In this document: positions 1 through 6,629 of the stretch, piece by piece | Position numbering within the stretch: the stretch's first letter is position 1 | How the letters are laid out: each line of letters starts with the position of its first letter | Origin: DATAEK01 sp036258055 | Lineage (GTDB): Bacteria; Acidobacteriota; Vicinamibacteria; Vicinamibacterales; 2-12-FULL-66-21 | Assembly (NCBI GenBank): GCA_036258055.1 | Contig: DATAEK010000144.1 | Location: 1 to 10,822, forward strand | DNA: 10,822 bases | Direction: 5' to 3' | Translations under genes and position numbers: made by a program | Notes under the pieces: model-generated | Seen by the model: only the letters and a program-made list of their open reading frames with translations | Database searches by the model: none | Told to the model about the DNA's origin: nothing

Positions 1-198
1 CATCGACGCAAGAACAAATCCCAAGACGGCATCGAATGCCGTCTTTTGGGAAAGAAATCGGCGGTCTCCGAACCGCACGATTACCAGCGCCGCCACGAAC
101 ACGACGACGCCACGAAGACTGATCTGAACGAATGTGAGAGCCGCCGCGTCACTGCCGAGGCCGAGGAGCGTGTCGAGACTTGCCACTACGGTAGACAT
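1..198 (-). CDS. DUF421 (YetF-like) membrane protein, N-terminal 66 codons, runs off window
   Basis: An open minus-strand frame from the ATG at 196-198 to the window edge with no stop. A hydrophobic stretch at about residues 21-41 (VVVFVAALVIV) is followed by VRFGDRRFLSQKTAFDAVLG. This is the conserved start of DUF421/YetF proteins: a membrane helix, a G-R-R motif, then a 'T-x-F-D-x-V-L' second helix. In full-length members (usually 150-240 residues) three helices precede a soluble domain, so most of the protein lies outside. A strong ribosome-binding site at 205-212 supports this start. An in-frame ATG at 229-231 would add 11 residues but has no spaced binding site. The gene follows the LigD-type polymerase gene by 87 nt in the same direction. 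The molecular function of the family is not established. Confidence 0.85.
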   Translation of the reverse strand, partial: MSTVVASLDTLLGLGSDAAALTFVQISLRGVVVFVAALVIVRFGDRRFLSQKTAFDAVLGFVLASM

Positions 199-204
199 CT
201 GAAT

Positions 205-212
205 CTTCCCCC
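205..212 (-). promoter_or_regulatory. Ribosome-binding site of the DUF421 gene
   Basis: On the minus strand the bases read GGGGGAAG, six bases before the ATG at 196-198. This purine-rich Shine-Dalgarno match decides between that ATG and the in-frame ATG at 229-231, which has no properly spaced site. Confidence 0.6.
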
Positions 213-285
213 GAGTTTGATCCGCGGTCATCCTGGCCCGCGCGGTTCGATACGGACCCCGTCGCGTAGGACGTTCGACGTACTG

Positions 286-1260
286 TCACCTCACAGACAA
301 TTGCGTGACCGCGACGAACGATGCTGCCGAAATGATCTGTGCGCCTGACCAATAGTCCTTCCACGGATCCGCTCGAAGCCGTTCGAGACGACGCGGTACC
401 GTCACAAGTGTCCACCGGTCCGGCGGTTCATCCAGGTCGTTCCAGCTCAGTGGCATCGACACCGTCGCCCCTGGCCGAGCCCGTGGTGAGTACGCACACA
501 CCGACGTGTTCGTGCGATTGTTCCTCAAGTAGTCGATGAGGATGTGTCGTTCGCGTCCAACCTTTGGGAAGGCCGTCGTGTAGGCGCCCGGATCCGTTTT
601 CGCGATCGCCTCGCTCACGGCGCGCGAGAAGGCCAGGCATTCGGTGACGGTTCGCTTGCGTTTAAGCGGGACGACAACGTGCAATCCTCGTCCGCCGGTG
701 GTCTTGACCCACGATCGCAGGCCCAATGTCTCGAGCACATCGCGGACGAGCTCCGCAGCCGTGACGATCTGTTTCCAGGTCACTTGAGGACCCGGATCGA
801 GGTCCCACACGAGCCGGTTTGGACGCTCGAGGTCGTCGGCCGTGCAATTCCAGGTATGAATCTCGACGATTCCCATTTGCGCGAGCGAGACGACTGCCTC
901 GATAGAATCCGCCACCAAGTACTCGCCCACCTTGGCCTTCTCTTGAATCCGCACTCTCCGCAGTGCGTTCGGACCCCACGCCTTTGCGTGCTTCAGGAAG
1001 TGACACGGCGCCGCGAGACCGGCCGGACAATGAACAAGGGTCAACGGCCGGCCGGCGACGTGCGGAACAATCCAGTCAGCGATGCGCTCGTAATAGCGAG
1101 CGACCTGAATCTTCGAAATCCCGAGCTCGGGGTAGATCAGCCGGTCGGGATGTGAAATCCGAACGCCGACGACCGCTGAAGTGACGTTCGTTTTTAAAAC
1201 GGGCGGCTTGCGCGAGGGTCGCGTCGAGGATGCTCGTCGTCGACGTGCGTTCGTTGACAT
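286..1260 (-). CDS. ligD: Stand-alone LigD-type polymerase/primase domain (NHEJ PolDom)
   Basis: A 324-residue archaeo-eukaryotic primase-superfamily polymerase of the LigD PolDom type. In bacterial non-homologous end joining this domain fills or extends DNA ends with nucleotides, preferably ribonucleotides. The domain begins near residue 31 (SHPDRLIYPELGISK at 36-50). The catalytic motifs are intact: the DxD of WDLDPG (D153, D155), the TGGRGLHVVVPL motif (H194) and the third carboxylate in IDYLRN (D243). MGIVEIHTWN at 129-138 is also typical. There is no ligase or phosphoesterase domain, so this is only the polymerase module of a LigD system. The first 30 residues form a basic, poorly conserved tail. 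The ATG lies three bases after the TAG of the DUF72 gene, with no good ribosome-binding site of its own, which suggests translational coupling. Neither Ku nor a ligase is in the window. Confidence 0.92.
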   Translation of the reverse strand: MSTNARRRRASSTRPSRKPPVLKTNVTSAVVGVRISHPDRLIYPELGISKIQVARYYERIADWIVPHVAGRPLTLVHCPAGLAAPCHFLKHAKAWGPNALRRVRIQEKAKVGEYLVADSIEAVVSLAQMGIVEIHTWNCTADDLERPNRLVWDLDPGPQVTWKQIVTAAELVRDVLETLGLRSWVKTTGGRGLHVVVPLKRKRTVTECLAFSRAVSEAIAKTDPGAYTTAFPKVGRERHILIDYLRNNRTNTSVCAYSPRARPGATVSMPLSWNDLDEPPDRWTLVTVPRRLERLRADPWKDYWSGAQIISAASFVAVTQLSVR

Positions 1261-1263
1261 GGA

Positions 1264-2061
1264 CTATGTGACGTGACCCGCACTCGACTCCGACGACTGA
1301 CGTGTCAGTCTCTCGCCTGCGCCAGCACCAACTGTGAACCGCTCGTATACGTCCAAGGCATTCCGAATGGCGGCACCGCTGGCGGTGTTGTCGAAAACGC
1401 ACCACACGTCCGCGACAGGTGCGATGCGGGACATTGCCCCCGCGAGTGCCGTCAGATATGAGCCGTCGTACGACGACCAGTACTTCCGCGGCGAACCGTG
1501 AAGCCGGAAATACACCACGCGTGACCAGCCCGCCGGCTCCGCCGCCGTAGGCACGGGTGCGGGATCGGCAGCCACGCGGGCGATCCTGTAACGTTCAAGA
1601 AGGGAGGCCACGTCACGCGAGAACCACGTGGCATGTCTGGGCTCGCAGACAACCGCTCCAGCATAAAGTTTTCGCATCAGATCAAAGAACCGAGCGACCA
1701 CCGACTGATGAAACGCCAGCGACGGCGGCAGCTGCAGCAGTAAGGGCCCACGCTTCTCGGCGAGTCCTTCGGTCTCGCCCAGGAATGCGACGAGCGCCTC
1801 GCGCGCGTCGTGCAGTTTCAGTTCGTGTGTGATCGTCCGAGGAACTTTCACCGCGAACTGAAAGTCCGCGGGCGTACTACCGCGCCACTTCGCGTACGTG
1901 CTCGCCGTGTGCCGGCGGTAGAAGGACGAATTGATCTCAGTGCATCGCAACCGCAGCGAGTAGCGCTGAAGGTGTGTTCCAACAGACTCGAATTGCTCTG
2001 CCGCCGCGCTCGGAATCGACCAGCCCGAAGTTCCGATTCGAACAGCACGCGTGCGTGTCAT
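1264..2061 (-). CDS. DUF72 (YecE-like) family protein
   Basis: A 265-residue protein with the DUF72 signature spread over its whole length: RIGTSGWS (8-15), EINSSFYR (42-49), FAVKVPRTITHE (69-80), LLLQLPPS (107-114), CEPRHATWF (139-147), YFRLHGSP then YWSSY (184-198), and WCVFDNTASGAA (220-231). Known DUF72 structures are TIM barrels, but the biochemical function is unknown. The length is normal and no key stretch appears missing. The start is the ATG at 2059-2061, with a purine-rich GGAGAGAAG upstream at a rather long distance. A 39-nt spacer separates it from the Gfo/Idh/MocA gene, and its TAG is three bases from the start of the LigD-type polymerase gene. DUF72 genes are often seen beside repair and stress genes, but no role follows from that. 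Confidence 0.93.
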   Translation of the reverse strand: MTRTRAVRIGTSGWSIPSAAAEQFESVGTHLQRYSLRLRCTEINSSFYRRHTASTYAKWRGSTPADFQFAVKVPRTITHELKLHDAREALVAFLGETEGLAEKRGPLLLQLPPSLAFHQSVVARFFDLMRKLYAGAVVCEPRHATWFSRDVASLLERYRIARVAADPAPVPTAAEPAGWSRVVYFRLHGSPRKYWSSYDGSYLTALAGAMSRIAPVADVWCVFDNTASGAAIRNALDVYERFTVGAGAGERLTRQSSESSAGHVT

Positions 2062-2100
2062 GATCAGCGTTCTTCTCTCCGCCTGACGTCCATCACTCAG

Positions 2101-3201
2101 TCAGCGACTCGCACTCTGTACCTTGACCAGGTCGGGTTTCTTGACGCCTGGCCGAGAGATGCGTTGCTTGGATGTCGGCCTGAGGCGTTTCTCGAAGGGG
2201 CGGATGGCGACTGGACGCTCTCGTCGCGCAGAGTCGTACAAGGCTTCTACAATGCGTACGTCCTGGAGCCCTTCTTCACCCGAGGGCTCGGGCTGGGTGC
2301 CGTTCAAGATGCAGTCGGAGAAATACAGCAGCTCCGGCGCGAACTGATCGCGCTTTCCGACGCGTTTCGTTCGCGTCCTGCCATCGATCGTCACCGAATA
2401 CTCCAGACCTTCAGCGTACTCATAGGCCGGATCCGCATGCACGTGTCCCTTCGTCCCGACGATCCGGTACGCGGCCACATCTGCAGCGTTGAAACTGGTG
2501 ATAAAGGTCGCAACGTGCTCGTCGCTGAACCGGAGCGTGGCTGCCGTCGTCTCGTCGATTTCGGCCAGGCTCTTCAGACCGCTGTTGATAGAGACAGCCG
2601 AGACCTCCGTCGGTTCGGCTCGGAACAGATTCCTCGCCGCGTTTATGCAGTACACGCCGATGTCGTAGAGCGTTCCGCCGCCGTATTTCTGCTGCGTTCG
2701 AATGTCTCCACGGCGCACCGTCATCGAGAACGACGATGCAAAGAACTTCAACTCGCCGAGCTTTCCGCTCCGGGCCAGGTCCATGGCGGCAAGGTTCAGC
2801 GTCTCGAAATGCAGGCGGTATGCGATCATGAGCTTTACAGGCGCACGTCGGCACGCGTCGATCATCTGCCGGCATTCCCGTACAGTGACCGCCATCGGCT
2901 TTTCACATAAGACATGCACGCCTGCCTTTGCCGCCCGCACGGTGTATTCGGCATGCATCGAATTCGGCAGCGCGATGTACACCGCATCGACCTCGTTCAG
3001 GCAGTCCTCGAATTGATCGTAAGAGAAGGCGTGCTCGAGTCGGTAGCGCTTCCTAAGTTCCCGCCGTTTCATTCGATCGTCGCTCACGACGGCAACGAGC
3101 TTCGAGTTCCGTCGAGCGTGCGCGAACGCGGGAAGGACAGCGACTTGGGCAATGTGACCAAGACCGACCACGGCGTATCGGATGGGTTTATGGACCGGCA
3201 T
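2101..3201 (-). CDS. Gfo/Idh/MocA family NAD(P)-dependent oxidoreductase, glucose-fructose oxidoreductase-like
   Basis: A 366-residue two-domain dehydrogenase. The N-terminal Rossmann fold starts at residue 8 with YAVVGLGHIAQVAVLP (glycine motif 13-18). The family signature CEKPMA is at 99-104, with K101 the expected catalytic/cofactor lysine. GGGTLYDIGVYCINAAR at 174-190 closely resembles the active-site segment of glucose-fructose oxidoreductase, where D180 and Y184 match the catalytic Asp and Tyr. Such enzymes oxidise or reduce sugars and polyols with NAD(P); the substrate here cannot be told. No signal peptide is visible, so a cytoplasmic location is likely. The last 30 residues are an unusual basic tail. 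The ATG directly follows the TGA of the PHP gene, and its ribosome-binding site lies inside that gene's last codons, so translation is probably coupled. Confidence 0.93.
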   Translation of the reverse strand: MPVHKPIRYAVVGLGHIAQVAVLPAFAHARRNSKLVAVVSDDRMKRRELRKRYRLEHAFSYDQFEDCLNEVDAVYIALPNSMHAEYTVRAAKAGVHVLCEKPMAVTVRECRQMIDACRRAPVKLMIAYRLHFETLNLAAMDLARSGKLGELKFFASSFSMTVRRGDIRTQQKYGGGTLYDIGVYCINAARNLFRAEPTEVSAVSINSGLKSLAEIDETTAATLRFSDEHVATFITSFNAADVAAYRIVGTKGHVHADPAYEYAEGLEYSVTIDGRTRTKRVGKRDQFAPELLYFSDCILNGTQPEPSGEEGLQDVRIVEALYDSARRERPVAIRPFEKRLRPTSKQRISRPGVKKPDLVKVQSASR

Positions 3202-4356
3202 TCACGTCTCCCTAGGGTGGCCATCACGTGGGCGCGCGAGGTTCGCAGGACCGCTCAGCCACGCAAGAAGCTGGTCGAGTGGCCAGCAGTTCACAATTCT
3301 GTCTGTGGGTATGTTCGCAAGCCGGGCATGTGCCAAGGCTGTGTCCGCATACGCCAGCTGCGCCGTGGAATGGGCGTCGCTGTCCAGCGCGAAGAGGCAT
3401 CCCGCATCACGGGCACGGCTCGCCAACGTGTGATCAAGGTCCTGTCGGGCGGGATCGCCATCGATCTCGATCGCCACGGCTCGTTCCGCCGCAAGCGCAA
3501 ACACGCGGTCCCAGTCGGCGATCACGCCCGCGCGTGATCCGGTGATTCGACCTCGCGGGTGGGCCAGAATGCGAACCGATGGATGCGCGATCGCGCGAAC
3601 CATCCGCTCGGTCTGATCCTCTTGTCTCCGGAGCCGCGAATGCGGCGCGGCCAGGACCACATCGAATGTCGCCGCCTCGTCGTCGGAGAGGTCCAGGTTG
3701 CCCTGGGCGTCGATGTTCGCCTCGATTCCCTGTAAGAGACGGAAATCCGCACCCATTCTCAGATTGACGTCGTCTATGGCTCGGCGTTGTTGCGCGGCCT
3801 CGACCATGGACATCCCGCCGGCGATCCTCAGTCCGTACGAATGATCCGTCACCGCGGCGTACATGTACCCGCGGGCCACACACGCATCGGCGATCTCTCG
3901 GACGGAGGAAGACCCATCACTCCATTCGGAGTGCATCTGCAGGTCGCCGCAGTACTGCTCAAGCGAGGGACCAGACAACGACACGTCCTGCAGAATGCGG
4001 CGGACTTCCGCACGGCTCAGGAAGTGGCGCCGCAGTTGACGTCGGCGCTCGATATCCGCTCGTCGGTCGCTGCCTTGGATCGCACGTTCCACTGTTGGCG
4101 ACTTGCCGGTCTCCAGGATCTCCTGGATAACGCGCGTGGATCCGGGACCGATGCCAGAAATCCGCGGCAGGGTCCCCTCTGGTCCGATCAGCTCGGTCAG
4201 GGCCGTCTCGAGCGCCAGAATCGCCGCCGCGGCCCGCTTGTACCCGAACATCTTCTGCTCCGATGATTGGGCGAACGCCAAGTCGCGCAGATAGCCGGCA
4301 ACCACGGCATTCACGTCGGCATCGGCGCGGCGTTCAGAGGGTGCCACAGGGTGCAT
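3202..4356 (-). CDS. PolX-like HhH-PHP protein lacking the polymerase palm domain
   Basis: A 384-residue protein built from two ends of a family-X polymerase. Residues 15-95 look like the N-terminal helix-hairpin-helix domain (YLRDLAFAQSSEQKMFGYKR, then RISGIGPGSTRVIQEILETG). From about residue 137 a PHP metal-dependent phosphoesterase domain follows: DLQMHSEWSDG (D138, H142, D147), TDHS (D171, H172), GIEANI (E212), APHS (H239), LAHPRGR (H266) and DSDAH (D327, H329). Q140 replaces the first His of the generic PHP motif, which I recall is also usual in PolX. The roughly 200-residue nucleotidyltransferase palm and thumb of true PolX is absent, so it cannot polymerise. A 3'-5' exonuclease, phosphatase or AP-endonuclease activity is plausible. 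The ATG is the first in frame after a stop at 4363-4365, with a weak ribosome-binding site. Confidence 0.88.
   Translation of the reverse strand: MHPVAPSERRADADVNAVVAGYLRDLAFAQSSEQKMFGYKRAAAAILALETALTELIGPEGTLPRISGIGPGSTRVIQEILETGKSPTVERAIQGSDRRADIERRRQLRRHFLSRAEVRRILQDVSLSGPSLEQYCGDLQMHSEWSDGSSSVREIADACVARGYMYAAVTDHSYGLRIAGGMSMVEAAQQRRAIDDVNLRMGADFRLLQGIEANIDAQGNLDLSDDEAATFDVVLAAPHSRLRRQEDQTERMVRAIAHPSVRILAHPRGRITGSRAGVIADWDRVFALAAERAVAIEIDGDPARQDLDHTLASRARDAGCLFALDSDAHSTAQLAYADTALAHARLANIPTDRIVNCWPLDQLLAWLSGPANLARPRDGHPRET
3208..3213 (-). promoter_or_regulatory. Ribosome-binding site of the Gfo/Idh/MocA gene inside the PHP gene
   Basis: The minus strand reads AGGGAG six bases before the ATG at 3199-3201. 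It overlaps the last sense codons of the PHP gene, whose TGA (3202-3204) abuts the ATG. The arrangement favours coupled translation and supports the assigned start. Confidence 0.6.
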
Positions 4357-4362
4357 CGCGGG

Positions 4363-4452
4363 TCATTCCACGGTCGACAGTGGCGCCTCGGCCGGCAAGA
4401 ACTTGGCCGATGCCGTCCAGTACAGCGTCGTGTCGATGTTGTCCTCGGACAG
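4363..4452 (-). CDS. Possible 29-codon ORF or gene remnant between the DUF6766 and PHP genes
   Basis: After the DUF6766 stop, the minus strand holds an open stretch of 29 codons ending in TGA at 4363-4365, reading SEDNIDTTLYWTASAKF and then LPAEAPLSTVE. Almost every third base is G or C, as in the neighbouring genes. It has no ATG in frame. It could start at CTG (4450-4452), which has AGGGG seven bases upstream at 4460-4464. Alternatively it is the tail of a gene that lost its frame, since an ATG at 4454-4456 is one base out of frame. That ATG opens a competing frame that overlaps the start of the PHP gene. I do not recognise the peptide, and it may be chance. Confidence 0.25.
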   Translation of the reverse strand: MSEDNIDTTLYWTASAKFLPAEAPLSTVE

Positions 4453-4464
4453 TCATGCACCCCT

Positions 4465-5160
4465 TCAACGACCCGTTTCTGCATGCGGGGCGTGTACCGG
4501 TTTCGATTCGGGGGACCACCGCTGCCGGAGGTAGACGGCCAGCCAGACCATCGACGCAATGGCTAGAAACTCACTCTGCCAGTTCTGGAACGACTCGAAC
4601 CAGAATCGCGATGAGGTGAGGTAGTCGATCAGTGCAGGCGAAGGTTGTTGGTGGAGTTGTTCGTCGGCCGCATACTCCGCGAATCCGCCCAGCGCATGCC
4701 CGGCCCATGAGACGAGGAACAGCAGGACAAAGGCAAGTCCGAGCGAATGCTCATAGAGCGTGAGGATCCAGCCTCCTCGTCTCACGGGCCACGGCGCCTC
4801 CGGGGCGTCGCCGAAGTCGCGCGGATCGGCATCGACGAGTTCCGTGACGCCAGGTCGTCTCGACTCCGGTGAGCCCTTCTGAATCAGGAACGTCGTGAGC
4901 AGCACGAACACTGCCATCTGCAGGAACTCACTCTCCCAGTTTTCGAACAGCGCCTCCCACGGATGGCCAGTGCTGAGATAGGCCGTCAGCGTCACGCGCG
5001 GCCGTCCATGTGCTTCGCGCTCCTCGTTGTACTCGGCGCGCCCGGTCACCACCTGTCCAGCCAGCGACACTGCGAACATTGACAACAACAGCAGCGTTAA
5101 TCCTCGGTCACGCATCCAAGCCGTGACGTTCCGCATACTCATACCCGCTCGGCTACTCAC
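4465..5160 (-). CDS. DUF6766 family membrane protein with internal duplication
   Basis: A 231-residue membrane protein with four likely helices at about residues 19-37, 78-95, 136-155 and 196-213. The halves repeat each other with a period near 119 residues. SLAGQVVTGRAEYNEE matches SWAGHALGGFAEYAADE, FENWESEFLQM matches FQNWQSEFLAI, and both halves end in SPES (97-100 and 216-219). This matches the DUF6766 family as I know it; its function is unknown. The start shown is a GTG whose GTGA overlaps the TGA of the upstream gene. ATGs at 5140-5142 and 5134-5136 are alternatives and give a start closer to what I expect of homologues (MRNVTAWMRDRGL). No start has a strong ribosome-binding site. It sits in the stress-gene run, which hints at an envelope or membrane stress role. 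Confidence 0.85.
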   Translation of the reverse strand: MSSRAGMSMRNVTAWMRDRGLTLLLLSMFAVSLAGQVVTGRAEYNEEREAHGRPRVTLTAYLSTGHPWEALFENWESEFLQMAVFVLLTTFLIQKGSPESRRPGVTELVDADPRDFGDAPEAPWPVRRGGWILTLYEHSLGLAFVLLFLVSWAGHALGGFAEYAADEQLHQQPSPALIDYLTSSRFWFESFQNWQSEFLAIASMVWLAVYLRQRWSPESKPVHAPHAETGR

Positions 5161-5669
5161 CGATGCGGTTCGGTCAGCGTGTGCGTCTCGCCCGCTTCGA
5201 CCCGCGCGCCAGTGAGCCAGCCTTTCGCCAGTTCGAAGAGGACGATGGGCTTGGGCTTGTTGACTCCGAGAAAGACGGCCGCATGTACGTCGATCCCGAT
5301 CAGGACGATGCGTGGATCGTCGGCCGTGCCGTGCCGCGGATCACCGTCGGCACCGAACCACGCCTTCCAGTCCGGTTCGTACAGCTCCCGAATCGTGGCG
5401 CGGTCCTTCGAGACTCGCGCCACACCCGAGGCGGAGACCCATTCATATGAGCCGGTCTTGTAGTAGGCCAGGTTCACGTGCGGATCATGGGCGATGTCGC
5501 GCAACTTGCCGCTGCCCTCAGCGGTCACGAACCATAAGTCCGCGCCTGCGGCCTGTTTCTGGTTGGCCATCGCGCGCGACTCCAGATGGCCATCCGGACG
5601 GCGCGTGGTCATCATCGCAACCTTGATCTCCTCGATGAGGCCGTAGAATTTGTCGAGTTCGGTCTTCAT
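5157..5669 (-). CDS. Pyridoxamine 5'-phosphate oxidase-fold protein (general stress protein 26 type)
   Basis: A 170-residue single-domain split-barrel flavin-binding-type protein. The N-terminal LDKFYGLIEEIKVAMMTTRR, then DGHLESRAMANQ (26-37), ADLWFVTAEGSGKLRDIA and HVNLAYYKTGSYEWVSASG (64-82) follow the pattern of the general-stress-protein 26 branch of the PNPOx-like superfamily. It ends with the usual KPKPIVLFELAKGWLTG segment. Such proteins bind FMN, FAD or F420 in related families, but the reaction here is unknown. It is not the biosynthetic PdxH enzyme: it is shorter and lacks the PdxH C-terminal signature. Its ATG overlaps the TGA of the isochorismatase gene as ATGA (5666-5669), with AGGA about ten bases upstream. 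Its own TGA overlaps the GTG of the DUF6766 gene. Confidence 0.92.
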   Translation of the reverse strand: MKTELDKFYGLIEEIKVAMMTTRRPDGHLESRAMANQKQAAGADLWFVTAEGSGKLRDIAHDPHVNLAYYKTGSYEWVSASGVARVSKDRATIRELYEPDWKAWFGADGDPRHGTADDPRIVLIGIDVHAAVFLGVNKPKPIVLFELAKGWLTGARVEAGETHTLTEPHR

Positions 5670-6334
5670 GTCTTCGATTCCTCGTTGCGTCGTCCACGGG
5701 CACTGGCAACGCGCCGGCCGCGACGAAAGTTCAGTCGGACAGAGTCTGTGATATTGCCCTTCAAGACGATGTGAATCTGGCGAAGGGCGTGATCGTTCTC
5801 GGCGGCTGTATTGGAGACGATGCAGTCTGCGGGCGCGAAGATCTTCAGATCCCGCATGTACGCATCATTGGCGGTGAAGAGCACGCAGATATTGCCAGCG
5901 ATGCCGGTCACGATGACGCGTCGAATCTTCAGCGCCCCCAGCAGCGTGTCGAGCGTCGTGTCGAAGAAACCAGAGTGCTTCGGCTTCAGAACGAAGTAGT
6001 CGCGTTGGCTCGGGCGTAGCCGTTGCGAGACGCGGCGACCCGGCGCCCGGGGTGACGTGCAATGCGCGAACGTCTGCCTGAAGTCCGACCGCCATTGTCC
6101 GAAGTTGTCGTTGATGTAGATCGCCGGCACGCCCGCCTGTGTCGCGCGGCGCTTCAATCGGCCCAGGCGGGCGGCCATCGGTTCGGCCTGTTCGACCAGC
6201 GACTCGGAGCCCTCGAACGCCAGGTCGTTGATGACGTCAATCAGCAGTAATGCCGTGCCATCGACCGGTACGCTGACGCGTCGCGGGGTGTTCTCGGGAA
6301 GCGATCTCCTTCTTGCCGCCGTCGCACTGGCCAT
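5666..6334 (-). CDS. Isochorismatase-like cysteine hydrolase
   Basis: A 222-residue member of the isochorismatase/nicotinamidase fold. The catalytic triad is in place: D33 in LLLIDVINDLAF, K117 in VLKPKHSGFFDTTL and C150 in VTGIAGNICVLFTANDAYMR. These enzymes hydrolyse C-N or C-O bonds (amides, ureido acids, vinyl ethers). The substrate cannot be inferred, and the family is broadly annotated. Residues 1-20 and 203-222 are basic tails beyond the core. The start at 6332-6334 has AGAGG about ten bases upstream. The gene begins 13 nt after the stop of the broken dehydrogenase and ends in an ATGA overlap with the PNPOx-fold gene, so it is almost certainly co-transcribed with that gene. Confidence 0.92.
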   Translation of the reverse strand: MASATAARRRSLPENTPRRVSVPVDGTALLLIDVINDLAFEGSESLVEQAEPMAARLGRLKRRATQAGVPAIYINDNFGQWRSDFRQTFAHCTSPRAPGRRVSQRLRPSQRDYFVLKPKHSGFFDTTLDTLLGALKIRRVIVTGIAGNICVLFTANDAYMRDLKIFAPADCIVSNTAAENDHALRQIHIVLKGNITDSVRLNFRRGRRVASARGRRNEESKT

Positions 6335-6347
6335 CGGAGATGCGCCT

Positions 6348-6629
6348 CTAGTCCTTGCCCTTCGCGCCGGAGCCAGGCTCGGCCATCTTGTGGTGCTGTC
6401 CCGCTAGGGCACCCGCAGACGTGATGTTGGCGATCGCCGCCTGCAACTTGTTCTTCCAGCCACTGACCACATCGCCATCGCCACGCATCATGGCGTCGAA
6501 TCCGACGCGTGCCACATCCGCAGCATTGTGCTTTTCCCTTCTTGTGCGCAAATCGCGGCCAACTCCACGCCGATTCCAGGACGACGCACCAGTGATGAGG
6601 GCAAATGGTCTATTCATGGGATTGCTCAT
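6348..6629 (-). pseudogene. Short-chain dehydrogenase (SDR) remnant: frameshift plus large internal deletion
   Basis: The frame starts MSNPMNRPFALITGASS, the classic beginning of an SDR, but the expected GIG is missing. One extra base (the A at 6578 on the plus strand) shifts the frame. Skipping it gives GASS-GIGVELAAICAQEG, exactly the SDR Rossmann motif TGxxxGIG. After this the sequence jumps to an SDR C-terminus, NAADVARVGFDAMMRGDGD, then WKNKLQAA and a HHKMAEPG end. The join is near 6525-6540. About 31 residues of the start and 59 of the end remain. SDRs of this type are about 260 residues, so roughly 170 codons with the catalytic Ser-Tyr-Lys are gone. The product cannot be an active dehydrogenase. 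The start overlaps the end of the 110-residue gene by about 20 nt. An assembly error is possible but would have to explain two separate lesions. Confidence 0.85.

Noticed and set aside
21..50. A strong hairpin (10-bp perfect stem at 23-32 and 36-45, loop CGA, followed by TTTT) that looks like a rho-independent terminator.
   Set aside because: It lies inside the DUF421 reading frame, about 50 codons after its start. On the minus strand no T-run follows the stem. Termination of this run there would cut the gene, so it is most likely a chance palindrome of coding sequence.
1810..2910. A 366-codon plus-strand open frame across the DUF72 and Gfo/Idh/MocA genes.
   Set aside because: It spans two well-supported minus-strand genes, with no ribosome-binding site and no recognisable domain, so it is an antisense shadow.
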